A stretch of DNA of 64,000 nucleotides from positions 16,069-80,068 of the forward strand of contig JANPLI010000181.1 of assembly GCA_031426455.1 (NCBI GenBank). Reading direction: 5' to 3'. Below, in pieces: positions 24,948 through 33,654 of the stretch. The position numbers and the translations under genes are program-made. Position 1 is the first letter of the stretch, and each line of letters opens with the position of its first letter. This DNA comes from JANNMJ01 sp031426455. GTDB lineage: Bacteria; Bacteroidota; Bacteroidia; Cytophagales; Hymenobacteraceae. The notes below the pieces were generated by a model. The model did not search any database. It worked only from the letters and a program-made list of their open reading frames with translations, and was not told where the DNA came from.

Positions 24948-26621
24948 CTACTCCACCACCAGCCGCCGGGTTTGGGCGCCAGCGCGCACCAGGTAGAGGC
25001 CGGCGGGCAGGCCGCTGACGTCCAAGGTGGCAGCGCCGTGCGTCATCGGTACGGTTCGTACTTCGCGGCCGAGCGCATCCAGCAGGTGGGCGGCTTTGGT
25101 GCCCGTGGCGCCGGTTAGCTGCACGGTGTGGTGAGCGGGGTTGGGGGCGAGGGTGAAGGCAGCGGTAGCAACCGTGACGGGCGTAGCGAGCAGGCGCGCA
25201 TCCAGTTGCGCCACGAACGAGGCGGCCACCAACGGCGGGTTTGGGTTGGAAAGGGCAATCGGGCCAAAACGGATGCCGGTACCGAAAAAATAGCCCGCTA
25301 CCGCCAGCGCACCCGTTGGACTCAGACTCAGCCCCTTGCTTTGGTCAATGTTATCGCCGCCCGCGCTGATAGCCGCTTGCCATACCCCGCCCGCCGACAG
25401 GCGGGCCACGAACAGATCGCCCAGCCCGCCGTCGCCGGTGAGGGTGGTGTTGCCGAAGCGCAGCGGCACGCTGGCGTAGCTCCCGGCCACGAACACCTGC
25501 CCGGCGCTGTCCACGGCGAGGGCTTCGCCCGAGGCGTTGCCCGCTCCATCGGCGCCGGTAACCCAGGCCCAGGTGCCGACGGGGGTCAGTTTGGCCACGA
25601 AGAGGCTGCCTTGGTTCCGCTGGTTCACGCCGGTAAGCGGGGCGAGGGGGGCGAAATAGACCGAGTCCTGAAAGTGGCCGGTGAGCAGCACGTTGCCCGC
25701 CCCATCGGCCGCAGCAGCCGTAAAACGCACGTCCGAAGGGCCACTCGCGCTGGCCGCCGTCATCCACGTGCCGGTCGGCGAGAGGCGAGTCACGTAGGCC
25801 GGGCGCCCCCGGCCCCTGAGTGCTTGGGCGCCAAACTGGGCCGTCCCAGCGTAGGTCCCGGCCAGCCACACGAAGCCGGCACGATCCACGGCCACCGCAA
25901 TGCCCCATACTTCTGCCGGGCCGCCCTCGTTTTTAGCCCAGAGCCAGGCGCCGGTTGGCGAAAGCTTCGCCACGAAGGCATCGCCATAACCGGCGTTGTG
26001 CAGGCGAAAGGGGCCGCAACGGACCGAACAGCTGTCGTGATTCGCCTTGGCATAACTGCCTGCTACCAGCACATTGCCGCCGCCATCCACGGCAATGCCG
26101 GTAATAGTAGAAAGAACGGCTGCGCGCTCCGTAGCCACCGGCACAGCCCAGAGCCAGGCCCCGGCCGGCGAAAGCTTTGCCACGAATGCCGTCTGGTACC
26201 GGTGGCTAATCAGGGTGATGGAGCCGAGCACCATGGTATCCTGGAAATAACCTGCTACCAGCACGTTGCCAACCGCGTCGGTGGCGACCGCCTGGGCCCT
26301 GGTTTCGTGGCGAGGGGAAGTGTTGGGCGTAACGCTCCGTGAGCCAGCCTGGACCGCCCACAGGAATTGCCCTGCCGGGTTGAGCTTGGCAACCAGCACC
26401 TGGTTATCGTTGCCGTAGGTGCGCAACGTGATCGCGCCGAAGGTGGCGGAGTCGTGCAGGGTTCCCGCCACCAGTACATTACCGGCAAAATCAGTGGCGG
26501 TGGCGGCGTAGAAGGCGTGAGTAGGCCTGCTCGCCCACGCCCAACGCTGCGCCCGTGCCGAAACCCCACTCAACAAAACCACCAGCAGCAACCACAGTCG
26601 CCAAACGAAGAAGTTTTTCAT
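24948..26621 (-). CDS. T9SS-secreted propeller-type protein
   Basis: 557 aa from ATG 26621 (MKNFFVWRLWLLLVVLLSGVSARAQ). At least eight repeats of the type AVD..GNVLVAG.Y.D...FG...L....AFVAKLSP.G.WLWA make an SBBP-like beta-propeller covering nearly the whole protein. A C-terminal sorting domain follows (FTLAPNPAHHTVQL ... LYLVRAGAQTRRLVVE). Its tail is closely similar to that of the gene at 9913. The product is exported through T9SS; its role is unknown. A -7-like TATCTTGC lies 22 bases upstream of the ATG on the minus strand. Confidence 0.87.
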   Translation of the reverse strand: MKNFFVWRLWLLLVVLLSGVSARAQRWAWASRPTHAFYAATATDFAGNVLVAGTLHDSATFGAITLRTYGNDNQVLVAKLNPAGQFLWAVQAGSRSVTPNTSPRHETRAQAVATDAVGNVLVAGYFQDTMVLGSITLISHRYQTAFVAKLSPAGAWLWAVPVATERAAVLSTITGIAVDGGGNVLVAGSYAKANHDSCSVRCGPFRLHNAGYGDAFVAKLSPTGAWLWAKNEGGPAEVWGIAVAVDRAGFVWLAGTYAGTAQFGAQALRGRGRPAYVTRLSPTGTWMTAASASGPSDVRFTAAAADGAGNVLLTGHFQDSVYFAPLAPLTGVNQRNQGSLFVAKLTPVGTWAWVTGADGAGNASGEALAVDSAGQVFVAGSYASVPLRFGNTTLTGDGGLGDLFVARLSAGGVWQAAISAGGDNIDQSKGLSLSPTGALAVAGYFFGTGIRFGPIALSNPNPPLVAASFVAQLDARLLATPVTVATAAFTLAPNPAHHTVQLTGATGTKAAHLLDALGREVRTVPMTHGAATLDVSGLPAGLYLVRAGAQTRRLVVE

Positions 26622-26642
26622 AAAACAAGCTTGAATCTGTCG

Positions 26643-26650
26643 GCAAGATA
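26643..26650 (-). promoter_or_regulatory. Promoter -7 box for the T9SS propeller gene
   Basis: Reads TATCTTGC on the minus strand (TAnnTTGC variant), 22 bases before the ATG at 26621. Confidence 0.45.
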
Positions 26651-26696
26651 GAGCCGCCCCCGCTGGCCGGCCCGTCCCGAACGAGCACTTCCGCGC

Positions 26697-26760
26697 TGAC
26701 GGCAGACCCCGCCCGGTCCCGGACAAGCCTTACCGTGATGACGGCAGACCTCGTCCGACA
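26697..26760. repeat. Direct repeat pair in a divergent spacer
   Basis: TGACGGCAGACCCCGCCCG and TGACGGCAGACCTCGTCCG lie about 40 bases apart between the divergent genes at 26621 and 26866. It may be a paired regulator site or chance GC-rich repetition. Confidence 0.4.
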
Positions 26761-26812
26761 CCAGCTTCGCGGCTGGGGTAGCGTCGGCGCGGCATCGGTT
26801 TAGGCGGCGGCA

Positions 26813-26849
26813 ACGTACAAGGCCCGTCCGGCGGTGCCGGGCCTTACGT
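26813..26849. other. Hairpin just upstream of a small envelope protein gene
   Basis: ACGTACAAGGCCCG pairs with CGGGCCTTACGT around an 11-base loop. It ends 16 bases before the ATG at 26866, in the presumed 5' leader. There is no T-run, so a leader structure is more likely than a terminator. Confidence 0.5.
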
Positions 26850-26865
26850 TTCCCCCCTCCCCCGA

Positions 26866-27273
26866 ATGCAATTCCGATTCCTCGGCCTGGCCGCCCTCAG
26901 TGGCCTGCTGGCGCTTACGGCCCCCGCCGCCTTTGCCCAAACGACGCCCGAAAACACGTCGCCCAGCGTGCCGCCGCCGCCCGCCCCGGACCCCCAGCAG
27001 CAGTACGACGCGCAAAAACAGGTGTACAATCAGCAGCGCGATGCCAGCAACCAGGCGGCCTCGTCGGCCGATAAAACCGCCGACCAGCTCAAAGATCAGA
27101 AGCAGGCAATCCGGCAGCAGGAGCGCGATATGAAAGCGCAGAAGAGCCAGATGCGCGACCAGAAACGGCAGCTCAAGGAACAGAGCCGCGCGGCCAAAGA
27201 GGCGAAGCAGAAGGAGCGCGAAGAAAAGAAGCGCCTGCGGGCCGACCGGAAAGCCGCCAAGGCGGCGCGGTAG
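26866..27273 (+). CDS. Small exported coiled-coil protein, highly charged
   Basis: 135 aa. A signal peptide (MQFRFLGLAALSGLLALTAPAAFAQ) is followed by a proline-rich stretch. From about residue 45 comes a Q/D/K/R-rich predicted coiled coil with repeated DQK, KAQKSQMRDQK and AKEAKQKEREEKK patterns. Very basic C-terminus. Similar small periplasmic proteins occur in Hymenobacter, but no function is known. The clear signal peptide makes it a likely real gene. It is convergent with the lipoprotein gene at 27303. Confidence 0.7.
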   Translation: MQFRFLGLAALSGLLALTAPAAFAQTTPENTSPSVPPPPAPDPQQQYDAQKQVYNQQRDASNQAASSADKTADQLKDQKQAIRQQERDMKAQKSQMRDQKRQLKEQSRAAKEAKQKEREEKKRLRADRKAAKAAR

Positions 27274-27302
27274 GCAGCCGTTGGCCCCTGCCCCGGTGCC
27301 CC

Positions 27303-27860
27303 TTACCGAATCAGCGTCACCTCGTTGGTGGTGATGGTGTTGGAACGGTTTCCGGCGCGGTCGGCAATGGCGACTTCAAAGCGCAGCACATCGCCCACGG
27401 CCAGGGTTTCGCGGACCCCGTCGATGGTGCCGGCCGGCGCCCCGCCCAGGCTCAGCAATAACCGGTACGTGAGCGTGCCCCGGAGCGGGGCGGCCTTCTT
27501 GCTGTCAGCGGGATCGAGCCGGGCGAAGGCGCCGTAAAAATTGCCCGGCGTCGGGGGCGTCAGGGAAGGGGGAATGATCTCGCGGAAGGTCGTACCCTTG
27601 CGCTTATAGAGCTTCAGAAAGTAGTTCTGGGGCGCCGCCGCCTGATTGGGCAGGTTGCCGAGGTCGCCGTCGCCATCGCGCCAGTCGATGGTGATCACCA
27701 CCGAATCGAGTAACGCCCCCCCCGCCGCCCGGCCCGCCGCCACGCGCACGTTGTTGGGCGCGATTTCCGGGGTGGTCGAGTAATTCGGCGTCAGTTGGCA
27801 GGCGCCCAGCACCAGGGCCAGGGCGGCAGGCAGCACCCGTTGCGGGCGAGCAGATAGCAT
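27303..27860 (-). CDS. Predicted lipoprotein, unknown function
   Basis: 185 aa from ATG 27860, with signal peptide MLSARPQRVLPAALALVLGAC; the cysteine after LVLGA makes a lipobox. The body (VVITIDWRDGDGDLGNLPNQ, FRFEVAIADRAGNRSNTITTNEVTL) looks like an immunoglobulin-like beta domain found in Bacteroidota lipoproteins; the DGDGDLG motif recalls calcium-binding loops. An in-frame ATG seven codons upstream is possible. A TACCTTTA sequence on the minus strand near 27.92 kb is a candidate -7 box. Confidence 0.75.
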   Translation of the reverse strand: MLSARPQRVLPAALALVLGACQLTPNYSTTPEIAPNNVRVAAGRAAGGALLDSVVITIDWRDGDGDLGNLPNQAAAPQNYFLKLYKRKGTTFREIIPPSLTPPTPGNFYGAFARLDPADSKKAAPLRGTLTYRLLLSLGGAPAGTIDGVRETLAVGDVLRFEVAIADRAGNRSNTITTNEVTLIR

Positions 27861-28041
27861 AACGGAAAGCAACGAAAGCATCAGCGGCGGAGGATCAGGG
27901 GGCGTCAAGCGGCACCGTAAAGGTAACGGCCCCCGAAAACGCGCGGGCGGGGGCGCTGGTTCGGCGGCAAGCCCCACCTAACGCCCAAGCCCCAACGCCT
28001 GATAAGCCCCAACCCCGGCCCGGCCGTTTCTTTGCTGCCTG

Positions 28042-30867
28042 ATGCCGCATCTTTCCGTTCGTTCCTGGCTCCTGCTCGGCCTACTGGCCGGGTTGCCGCT
28101 TTCCACCGCCCGCGCCCAGTGGGCCGGCGATTCGCGCTTCCGCGATTTTTCCGCGCGCCCGGCCGTGCCGCTGGCCCCCGCCGCGCCGCTGGTAGGCGCC
28201 TATCGCTCGCACACCTACGCCGATTACGACGGCGCGCTCACCATCCGGACGGCCACCGGCGCCACCGTCCGGGTGCGCCCCTGGGCGGCGGGCGTGGTGC
28301 GGGTAGAAGTGTACCCGGACGGCCAGGCCGTGCGCCCCGATTCGAGTTTCAGCGTGGTGCAGCCCAATGCGCCCAACCTGGTGGCCGACACCTACTCGAC
28401 GATGGCCACGCTGGAAGTGGTGCTGCGCGACGGCCTGCGCGTCAGCATCCGCAAAGAACCCGTACTGCGCCTCACCTTCCTGACCGCTGCTGGCGACACG
28501 CTGCTGACCGAAACCACGCCCGGCGCGACCCGCCGCCCGGCGGGTTCCGTTGCCGCAGCCCCGGAGCTGGGTTTCGGCTTCCGCCTCACGCCCACCGAAC
28601 ACCTGTACGGCACGGGGGCGCGGGCCATCCCTACTGACCGGCGCGGGCGGCGGCTCCGGCTCTACAACGAAGCCCACTACTCGTACCAGAACGGCGAGTC
28701 CACGCTCAACGTCGCGCTGCCGGTCGTCATTTCCTCCCGCGGCTACGGCCTGTTCGTGGACAACCACACGGCCGGCTACTTCGACCTCGGCGCCGCCAAC
28801 CCCACCGAGCTCCGCTACGGCGGCGAGGAGCTGAATCAGTTGGCGTACTACCTCGTCACGGGCCCAAGCTATCAGCAGGTGCTGAGCCGCTATACGGCCC
28901 TCACCGGCCGTCAGCCGCTGCCACCGCGCTGGGCGCTGGGCTTGATTCAGAGCCGCTTCGGCTACAAGACGCAGGCGGAAATGCTGACCGTGGCCCGCCG
29001 GATGCGCGCCGCCGGCTTTCCGCTCGACGGCCTCGTGCTGGACCTCTACTGGTTCGGTACCACCAAAGACCAGGGCAACCTAAGCTGGCAACGCGACTCG
29101 TTCCCAGACCCACCCCGGATGATGCGCGAGCTCCAGGCCACCGGCGTAAATACGGTGCTGATTTCGGAGCCCTACGTGATGCGGGCGTCCACCAACGACG
29201 CCTTCGTTCGCCGCAATGGCCTGGTGGGGACCGATTCCGCCGGGCGCCCTTTTACGGTCAGCTCGTTCTGGGCGGGGCCGGCCTCGCTGCTCGATATGTT
29301 CAAGCCCGCTACCGATGCGTGGCTCTGGAAGTCGTACAAAACCCGCATCGAAGAAGGCGCCAATGGCTTCTGGAGCGACCTCGGCGAGCCGGAAAACCAT
29401 CCCATCGAAATCCGCCACCGGCTGGGCTATACCCGGCGCGTCCATAATGCCTACGGAATGGCTTGGGCGCAGATTTACGCCAAGCATTTCGCCACCGAAT
29501 ACCCCGACCGGCGCCTCTTCAACCTGGCCCGCTCTGGCTGGGCCGGGATGCAGCGCCTGAGCGTGTTTCCGTGGTCCGGCGACATTCACCGCTCGTGGTC
29601 GGGTTTCCAGGCGCAGGTTCCGATTATGCTCGGAATGGCGATGAGCGGCGTCGGCTACGCCCACTCTGACGCGGGCGGGTTCTGCGTCGGCCCGCAGGAC
29701 AACGAGCTGTACGTCCGCTGGTTGCAGCACGCGGCGCTTTCGCCCATCCTCCGCCCGCACGGCGAAGGCGTGCCGCCGGAACCGTATTTCTACGCTGACC
29801 CGTACCGCACGGCCGTCCGCGAAGCCGCCCGTGAACGCTACCGCCTGCTGCCGTATCTCTACGCGTTGGCGTGGCAAAACTCCACCAAAGGCACCCCGCT
29901 GGTGCGCCCGCTGGGCTTCGACGACCCTACGGATCCCGTCCTGGCCCACGCCGACGATGCCTATTTCCTCGGCCCCGACCTGCTCGTGGCGCCCGTGCTG
30001 AACCCCGGCCAGCGCCGCCGCGCCGTGACGCTGCCAACCGGCCGCTGGTTCGACTTCCGCACCGGCACCCTCGTCAGCGCGCGGGGCCGCGAAACCGTGA
30101 CCGTGCCCGCGCCCCTGGCTCATACGCCGCTGCTGGCCCGCGCCAACGCCGTGGTGCCCACGGTGCGCAAAGCCCTGACCAGCACCGCTGACTATTCACC
30201 CGCCGACACGATCACGCTCCGCGTCTTCGCCGACCCCGCCGCGCCCGGCCAGACGTTCACCCTGTACGATGACGATGGCCACGATGCCCGCGCGCTCAGC
30301 AAAGGCACGTTTCAAACCCTGACTGCTACTACCCGCCCGCTACCCGACGGCCGCGTCGAACTACTACTCACGCCCGGTGCGGCCGGGCTACCGGCAGGGG
30401 CCAAACGGCGGCTCGTGGTGCAGGTGCCCACCGCGCGGCGCGCCCGTATCGAACCAGCGGGCAGTGCGTCCGGCAAAGGAATGCAGCCCCAGGGCGGCAC
30501 CGGCCCGTTGGAAATGCCGTGGCCCACGGCGCCCGTCGTGCTCCTTATCAGCGGGTTCGATCAGCAGACGGCGCCGCCCGCCGAAACGCCCGTCGCCGTG
30601 CTGGGTGCCCCCGATAACTACGCCCGCCTGGCCGCCGATATGGCAACCATCAACCTGCCGCTGACCCGCACGATGCCCGGCGAGACCATGATCACGCTCC
30701 GCAACGCCCGCAATGAGGTTGTCCGGACGCTGCGCGCCCAACAGGCTGCCGGCGCCCAGCAACTCACCTGGGACGGTCGCGACGGCGCCGGCCGCAATCT
30801 GCCCGCCGGGTTCTACTTCGCGGCGCTTGATGGACAGGTGGTGCGCATTGCCAAGCTGCGGGAGTAA
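28042..30867 (+). CDS. Secreted GH31 glycosidase (alpha-glucosidase/alpha-xylosidase type)
   Basis: 941 aa with a signal peptide ending ARAQ. An N-terminal beta-sandwich (about 40-290) precedes a GH31 barrel with nucleophile D446 in GFWSDLGEPE and predicted acid/base D514 in FPWSGDIHRSW. The proximal beta domain and a DUF5110-type domain (TLRVFADPAAPGQTFTLYDDDGHD) follow. A C-terminal FlgD-like Ig fold (RTLRAQQAAGAQQLTWDGRDGAGRNLPAGFYF) ends the protein and may replace a canonical T9SS tail. It is predicted to remove terminal alpha-linked glucose or xylose from oligosaccharides outside the cytoplasm. It does not sit in a polysaccharide utilisation locus. Confidence 0.93.
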   Translation: MPHLSVRSWLLLGLLAGLPLSTARAQWAGDSRFRDFSARPAVPLAPAAPLVGAYRSHTYADYDGALTIRTATGATVRVRPWAAGVVRVEVYPDGQAVRPDSSFSVVQPNAPNLVADTYSTMATLEVVLRDGLRVSIRKEPVLRLTFLTAAGDTLLTETTPGATRRPAGSVAAAPELGFGFRLTPTEHLYGTGARAIPTDRRGRRLRLYNEAHYSYQNGESTLNVALPVVISSRGYGLFVDNHTAGYFDLGAANPTELRYGGEELNQLAYYLVTGPSYQQVLSRYTALTGRQPLPPRWALGLIQSRFGYKTQAEMLTVARRMRAAGFPLDGLVLDLYWFGTTKDQGNLSWQRDSFPDPPRMMRELQATGVNTVLISEPYVMRASTNDAFVRRNGLVGTDSAGRPFTVSSFWAGPASLLDMFKPATDAWLWKSYKTRIEEGANGFWSDLGEPENHPIEIRHRLGYTRRVHNAYGMAWAQIYAKHFATEYPDRRLFNLARSGWAGMQRLSVFPWSGDIHRSWSGFQAQVPIMLGMAMSGVGYAHSDAGGFCVGPQDNELYVRWLQHAALSPILRPHGEGVPPEPYFYADPYRTAVREAARERYRLLPYLYALAWQNSTKGTPLVRPLGFDDPTDPVLAHADDAYFLGPDLLVAPVLNPGQRRRAVTLPTGRWFDFRTGTLVSARGRETVTVPAPLAHTPLLARANAVVPTVRKALTSTADYSPADTITLRVFADPAAPGQTFTLYDDDGHDARALSKGTFQTLTATTRPLPDGRVELLLTPGAAGLPAGAKRRLVVQVPTARRARIEPAGSASGKGMQPQGGTGPLEMPWPTAPVVLLISGFDQQTAPPAETPVAVLGAPDNYARLAADMATINLPLTRTMPGETMITLRNARNEVVRTLRAQQAAGAQQLTWDGRDGAGRNLPAGFYFAALDGQVVRIAKLRE

Positions 30868-30888
30868 CGCCGCTCAAGCCGCTACTCC

Positions 30889-31209
30889 CTATCGCGCGGC
30901 CACCAGCGGTAACCCTTTATCAGCACGTTCGGCCGCCGCCGCCGCCAGTTTGGTCTTGCTGACCAGGCGCCGCTGGAGCAGTGCGGCATCGAGTTCGGGG
31001 TCGGAGGGCACCGCCAGAATCTGGCGGCCCAGCTTCACGGTCGGCTTACGGGCTTTGCCGTCATTTTGCGCTTTCACCCATTCTTCGGCTTTGGGGTGGT
31101 CTTCAATGTTGATGTAGGTATGGGGCACGGCCAACGCCTCCAGGCGGCGAAGCGTCAGTTGGGTATCGTGGCACCAGTCGGCGCCATAAACAGTGGGTTT
31201 GATGGGCAT
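30889..31209 (-). CDS. Glutaredoxin-like protein with a CxxT active site
   Basis: 106 aa from ATG 31209 (MPIKPTVYGADWCHDTQLTLRRLEAL). Thioredoxin/glutaredoxin fold with a W-C-H-D-T active site that lacks the second, resolving cysteine. The cis-Pro region (ARKPTVKLGRQILAVPSDPEL) is conserved. Such CxxT variants may act by a monothiol mechanism or as deglutathionylating enzymes; this is inferred. A longer frame upstream overlaps the promoter of the divergent TonB_C gene and is rejected. It is convergent with the GH31 gene. Confidence 0.8.
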   Translation of the reverse strand: MPIKPTVYGADWCHDTQLTLRRLEALAVPHTYINIEDHPKAEEWVKAQNDGKARKPTVKLGRQILAVPSDPELDAALLQRRLVSKTKLAAAAAERADKGLPLVAAR

Positions 31210-31292
31210 TGAAGCAGGGGAGGCGGGTTGAAGGGAAGCCGTTTGGAGGGCTACGAGGTACCGGGCCGGATAGGTTACGTTCGGAAAAACCT

Positions 31293-31300
31293 TATTTTTG
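31293..31300 (+). promoter_or_regulatory. Promoter -7 box for the first TonB_C gene
   Basis: TATTTTTG matches TAnnTTTG exactly, 28 bases before the ATG at 31329. Confidence 0.6.
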
Positions 31301-31328
31301 CCGTTTGGCTTGATATCCCGGTCCGACA

Positions 31329-32201
31329 ATGCCCTTTTCTCGCTTGCTGCTGCTCCTGACGTTACTGCTACCCGCCGCAATGGTGTTGGCGCAGGGCACC
31401 GTCGATGCCCCGAATCGCCCCGCTGACCTGCGGATCGTGCTGCCGGACCCGAACCGGATCTATGAAATCGTCACGGAACCGGCCGCGCCGGTCGGCGGCT
31501 TGGGCGCCTTCAACGAGTACCTGCTCACGCACCTTGTTTACCCCGCCAGTGCCGTGACCGCCCGGGCGGAAGGCGTGGATTCCGTCGAGTTCGTAGTGGA
31601 AACCGACGGCACCCTGACCGCCGTGGCGTTGCGCGGCCCAGGAGTTCACCCGGACCTGGACGCCGAAGCGCTGCGCGTAGTGCGGGCCGCCCCCGCCTGG
31701 ACGGCGGCCCATCACCGCGGCAATGTCGTACGCCAGCGCGTGGCCGTCGCCGTCAGGTTTGCCCCGCCCCTGGGGGCGGGCGAGGCGCCGCCTATTGGTG
31801 CCCGCCCCGTCGCTACCGCACCAAAAGCCCGTCGCAACGCCTTCACCGGCAAAGCCTTGGCCCCACCCACGCCGTTAGCGGCGGAGGCCCGCGATGTAGT
31901 CGCCGACCAGCCCCCCCGGTATCCGGACGGCCCTGAGGCGTTCCTGGACTGGATTCGCAACCACCAACGGTACCCCGAAGCAGCCATCGCCCAGCAAGTG
32001 GAGGGCGAAGTGCAGGTGGAATGCGTCGTCGATACCGATGGAACCTTCAACGACGCCCGGGCACTGACGAAGCTCGGCGCCGGTCTGGAAGAAGAAGCAC
32101 TGCGGCTGCTCCGCACCTGCCCCGACTGGACCCCCGCCCGTTATCGCGGCAAGCCCATCCGGGCCTTGACCACCATCACCATTCCTTTTGCCTTGCCCTG
32201 A
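31329..32201 (+). CDS. Periplasmic protein with two TonB C-terminal-like domains
   Basis: 290 aa with a signal peptide (MPFSRLLLLLTLLLPAAMVLAQ). Two TonB_C-like modules are visible: GAFNEYLLTHLVYPASAVTARAEGVDSVEFVVETDGTL..VALRGPG and AFLDWIRNHQRYPEAAIAQQVEGEVQVECVVDTDGTFNDARALT. There is no TonB N-terminal helix or proline lever, so it is not an energy-transducing TonB. Single-domain relatives occur widely in Bacteroidota with unknown roles. It is followed by a close paralogue at 32277, a tandem gene duplication. Confidence 0.83.
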   Translation: MPFSRLLLLLTLLLPAAMVLAQGTVDAPNRPADLRIVLPDPNRIYEIVTEPAAPVGGLGAFNEYLLTHLVYPASAVTARAEGVDSVEFVVETDGTLTAVALRGPGVHPDLDAEALRVVRAAPAWTAAHHRGNVVRQRVAVAVRFAPPLGAGEAPPIGARPVATAPKARRNAFTGKALAPPTPLAAEARDVVADQPPRYPDGPEAFLDWIRNHQRYPEAAIAQQVEGEVQVECVVDTDGTFNDARALTKLGAGLEEEALRLLRTCPDWTPARYRGKPIRALTTITIPFALP

Positions 32202-32276
32202 AGGCACCCTTGGCGGCGGCGCTAACGTATTGGCTCGATCCCCTTGTGTGTTTACCCCCTTTTTACGTCGTTGCTG

Positions 32277-33155
32277 ATGCTTACCCGCCGCCTGCCCTTA
32301 TTCGTTGCCGTTGGGTTGCTTGCCTGGGTGGCAGCGGCGCCTGTTGCTGCTCAGAAAACCGGTAAGCCTCCCAAGCTGGTCGCACCGAAGGAGGACCCCA
32401 ACGCCGTCTTCGACGCGACCGAAGAGCCCGCTAACCCGGTTGGGGGCGTCGAGCGCTTCAACGATTACCTGATGGACCACCTGACTTACCCCACCACTGC
32501 CCTACAGGCCCAGGTGCAGGGCACGGATACGGTGGAGTTCATCGTCGAAAAAAACGGCACCCTGACCAATGTGAAGCTCCACAGCCCCGGCTTCGACCCC
32601 GCCTGCGATGCCGAAGCCATGCGCGTGGTGCGCACCGCGCCCAAATGGACGCCCGCGCGCCGCCGGGGTCAGGTGGTACGGATGCGCGTCGTGCTGCCCG
32701 TAACGTTTGCCCTGCCCCCCGCACCTACGTCAGCCCCCACGCTGGGGGCAGCCGGGGCTGCGGGTGCCTCGTCGGCCGCTCCCGTTGCTGGTGGTGGCCC
32801 GGCACCGGCAGGTGGCTCTGCCCCCACCGGCGGCCCGGGAGGGGCCCAGCAGGTGATGCCCGAAAGCGCCGCCACTTACCCCGGCGGCACCGATGCCTTT
32901 TTTGCCTGGGTCAAGCAAAATATTCAGTACCCCGCGGCGGCGAAAGCCCAGAAGCTGGCAGGCAAGGTCAAAGTGGAGTTCATCATTGAGCCGGATGGCT
33001 CGCTGACGAATGCCAAAATCCTGAATCACCTCGGCGGCGGCCTGGAGCAGGAAGCGTTGCGGCTAATCAAGGTGTCGCCCAAGTGGACAGCTGCCGTGTA
33101 TCAGGGCAAGCCCATCCGCTCGAAAATGGTCCTGCCGATCATTTTTCAACCCTAA
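32277..33155 (+). CDS. Periplasmic protein with two TonB C-terminal-like domains (paralogue)
   Basis: 292 aa with a signal peptide (MLTRRLPLFVAVGLLAWVAAAPVAAQ). It has the same layout as its upstream neighbour: VERFNDYLMDHLTYPTTALQAQVQGTDTVEFIVEKNGTLTNVKL, then a Gly/Ala/Pro-rich linker, then FFAWVKQNIQYPAAAKAQKLAGKVKVEFIIEPDGSLTNAKIL. The linker is where the two paralogues differ most. ATG 32277 is chosen because the earlier in-frame ATG precedes the signal peptide. Function unknown. Confidence 0.83.
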   Translation: MLTRRLPLFVAVGLLAWVAAAPVAAQKTGKPPKLVAPKEDPNAVFDATEEPANPVGGVERFNDYLMDHLTYPTTALQAQVQGTDTVEFIVEKNGTLTNVKLHSPGFDPACDAEAMRVVRTAPKWTPARRRGQVVRMRVVLPVTFALPPAPTSAPTLGAAGAAGASSAAPVAGGGPAPAGGSAPTGGPGGAQQVMPESAATYPGGTDAFFAWVKQNIQYPAAAKAQKLAGKVKVEFIIEPDGSLTNAKILNHLGGGLEQEALRLIKVSPKWTAAVYQGKPIRSKMVLPIIFQP

Positions 33156-33168
33156 CGCAGTTTCACCG

Positions 33169-33264
33169 TCGCCGCACGGCCTTTTTGTAGAGACGCCTCC
33201 GGCTGACTTCTCCTGGCTGGCCTCTTCGCCGCCACACGGCGTAGAGACGCCTCCTGGCGTCTCT
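33169..33264. repeat. GTAGAGACGCC repeat pair with hairpin
   Basis: Two copies of a CACGGC...GTAGAGACGCCTCC unit. The second continues as AGAGACGCC-TCCT-GGCGTCTCT (33243-33264), a perfect 9 bp stem. The type resembles interspersed GTAGAGACGC palindromes seen in other GC-rich Cytophagales (recollection). Confidence 0.6.
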
Positions 33265-33286
33265 GGTGCTTTCCCTCCTAACGCAA

Positions 33287-33320
33287 CAAGCCACCCCCCG
33301 CAGGAGCGGAGGGTGGCTTG
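33287..33320 (-). terminator. Hairpin after rpsU, possible terminator
   Basis: CAAGCCACCC pairs with GGGTGGCTTG around a GC loop, 27 bases past the rpsU stop. The minus-strand tail is only moderately U-rich (TTGCGTTAGG). Confidence 0.55.
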
Positions 33321-33346
33321 AAAAGAAGCAAGGAAGGAGCGGCGGT

Positions 33347-33544
33347 TTAGTTACCGGCTTCTTCGCGCTGTAGGTTCTGCTTGTAAGCGGCCTTCTCGCG
33401 CTGCTTTTTAGCCGTCACGGAGGGCTTCTGGAAGAACGAGCGACGGCGCAGTTGGCGCATCATCCCGGTCTTCTCGAATTTCTTTTTGAAGCGCTTCAGT
33501 GCGCGGTCAACAGTTTCGTTGTCTTTGATTTGAACGACGAGCAT
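33347..33544 (-). CDS. rpsU: 30S ribosomal protein S21
   Basis: 65 aa (MLVVQIKDNETVDRALKRFKKKFEKTGMMRQLRRRSFFQKPSVTAKKQREKAAYKQNL). Complete, with typical length and motifs of bS21, which sits near the 3' end of 16S rRNA at the mRNA exit. A consensus promoter lies upstream (33617-33649, minus strand), giving a leader of about 73 bases. The longer open frame before the ATG overlaps that promoter and is rejected. Confidence 0.96.
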   Translation of the reverse strand: MLVVQIKDNETVDRALKRFKKKFEKTGMMRQLRRRSFFQKPSVTAKKQREKAAYKQNLQREEAGN

Positions 33545-33616
33545 CGTCTGAGGAAAACCCGCCGAAGCGGTGAAAGATAAAGCCAGTAAAATGTCCGCCT
33601 GGGGCGTAACGGGCCG

Positions 33617-33649
33617 CAAAGATAACAGCTTGGCGGCAAGTGGCGCAAG
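33617..33649 (-). promoter_or_regulatory. Promoter of rpsU
   Basis: On the minus strand: CTTG (-33, 33646-33649), a 21-base spacer and TATCTTTG (-7, 33617-33624). An exact match to the Bacteroidota consensus. It overlaps the spacer next to the end of a decayed coding remnant. Confidence 0.75.
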
Positions 33650-33654
33650 CGGGC

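Noticed and set aside
30700..30867. Canonical T9SS sorting tail on the GH31 enzyme
   Set aside because: The end fits a FlgD-like Ig fold, not the usual YPNP...G.Y...V pattern; T9SS export remains possible but is not claimed.
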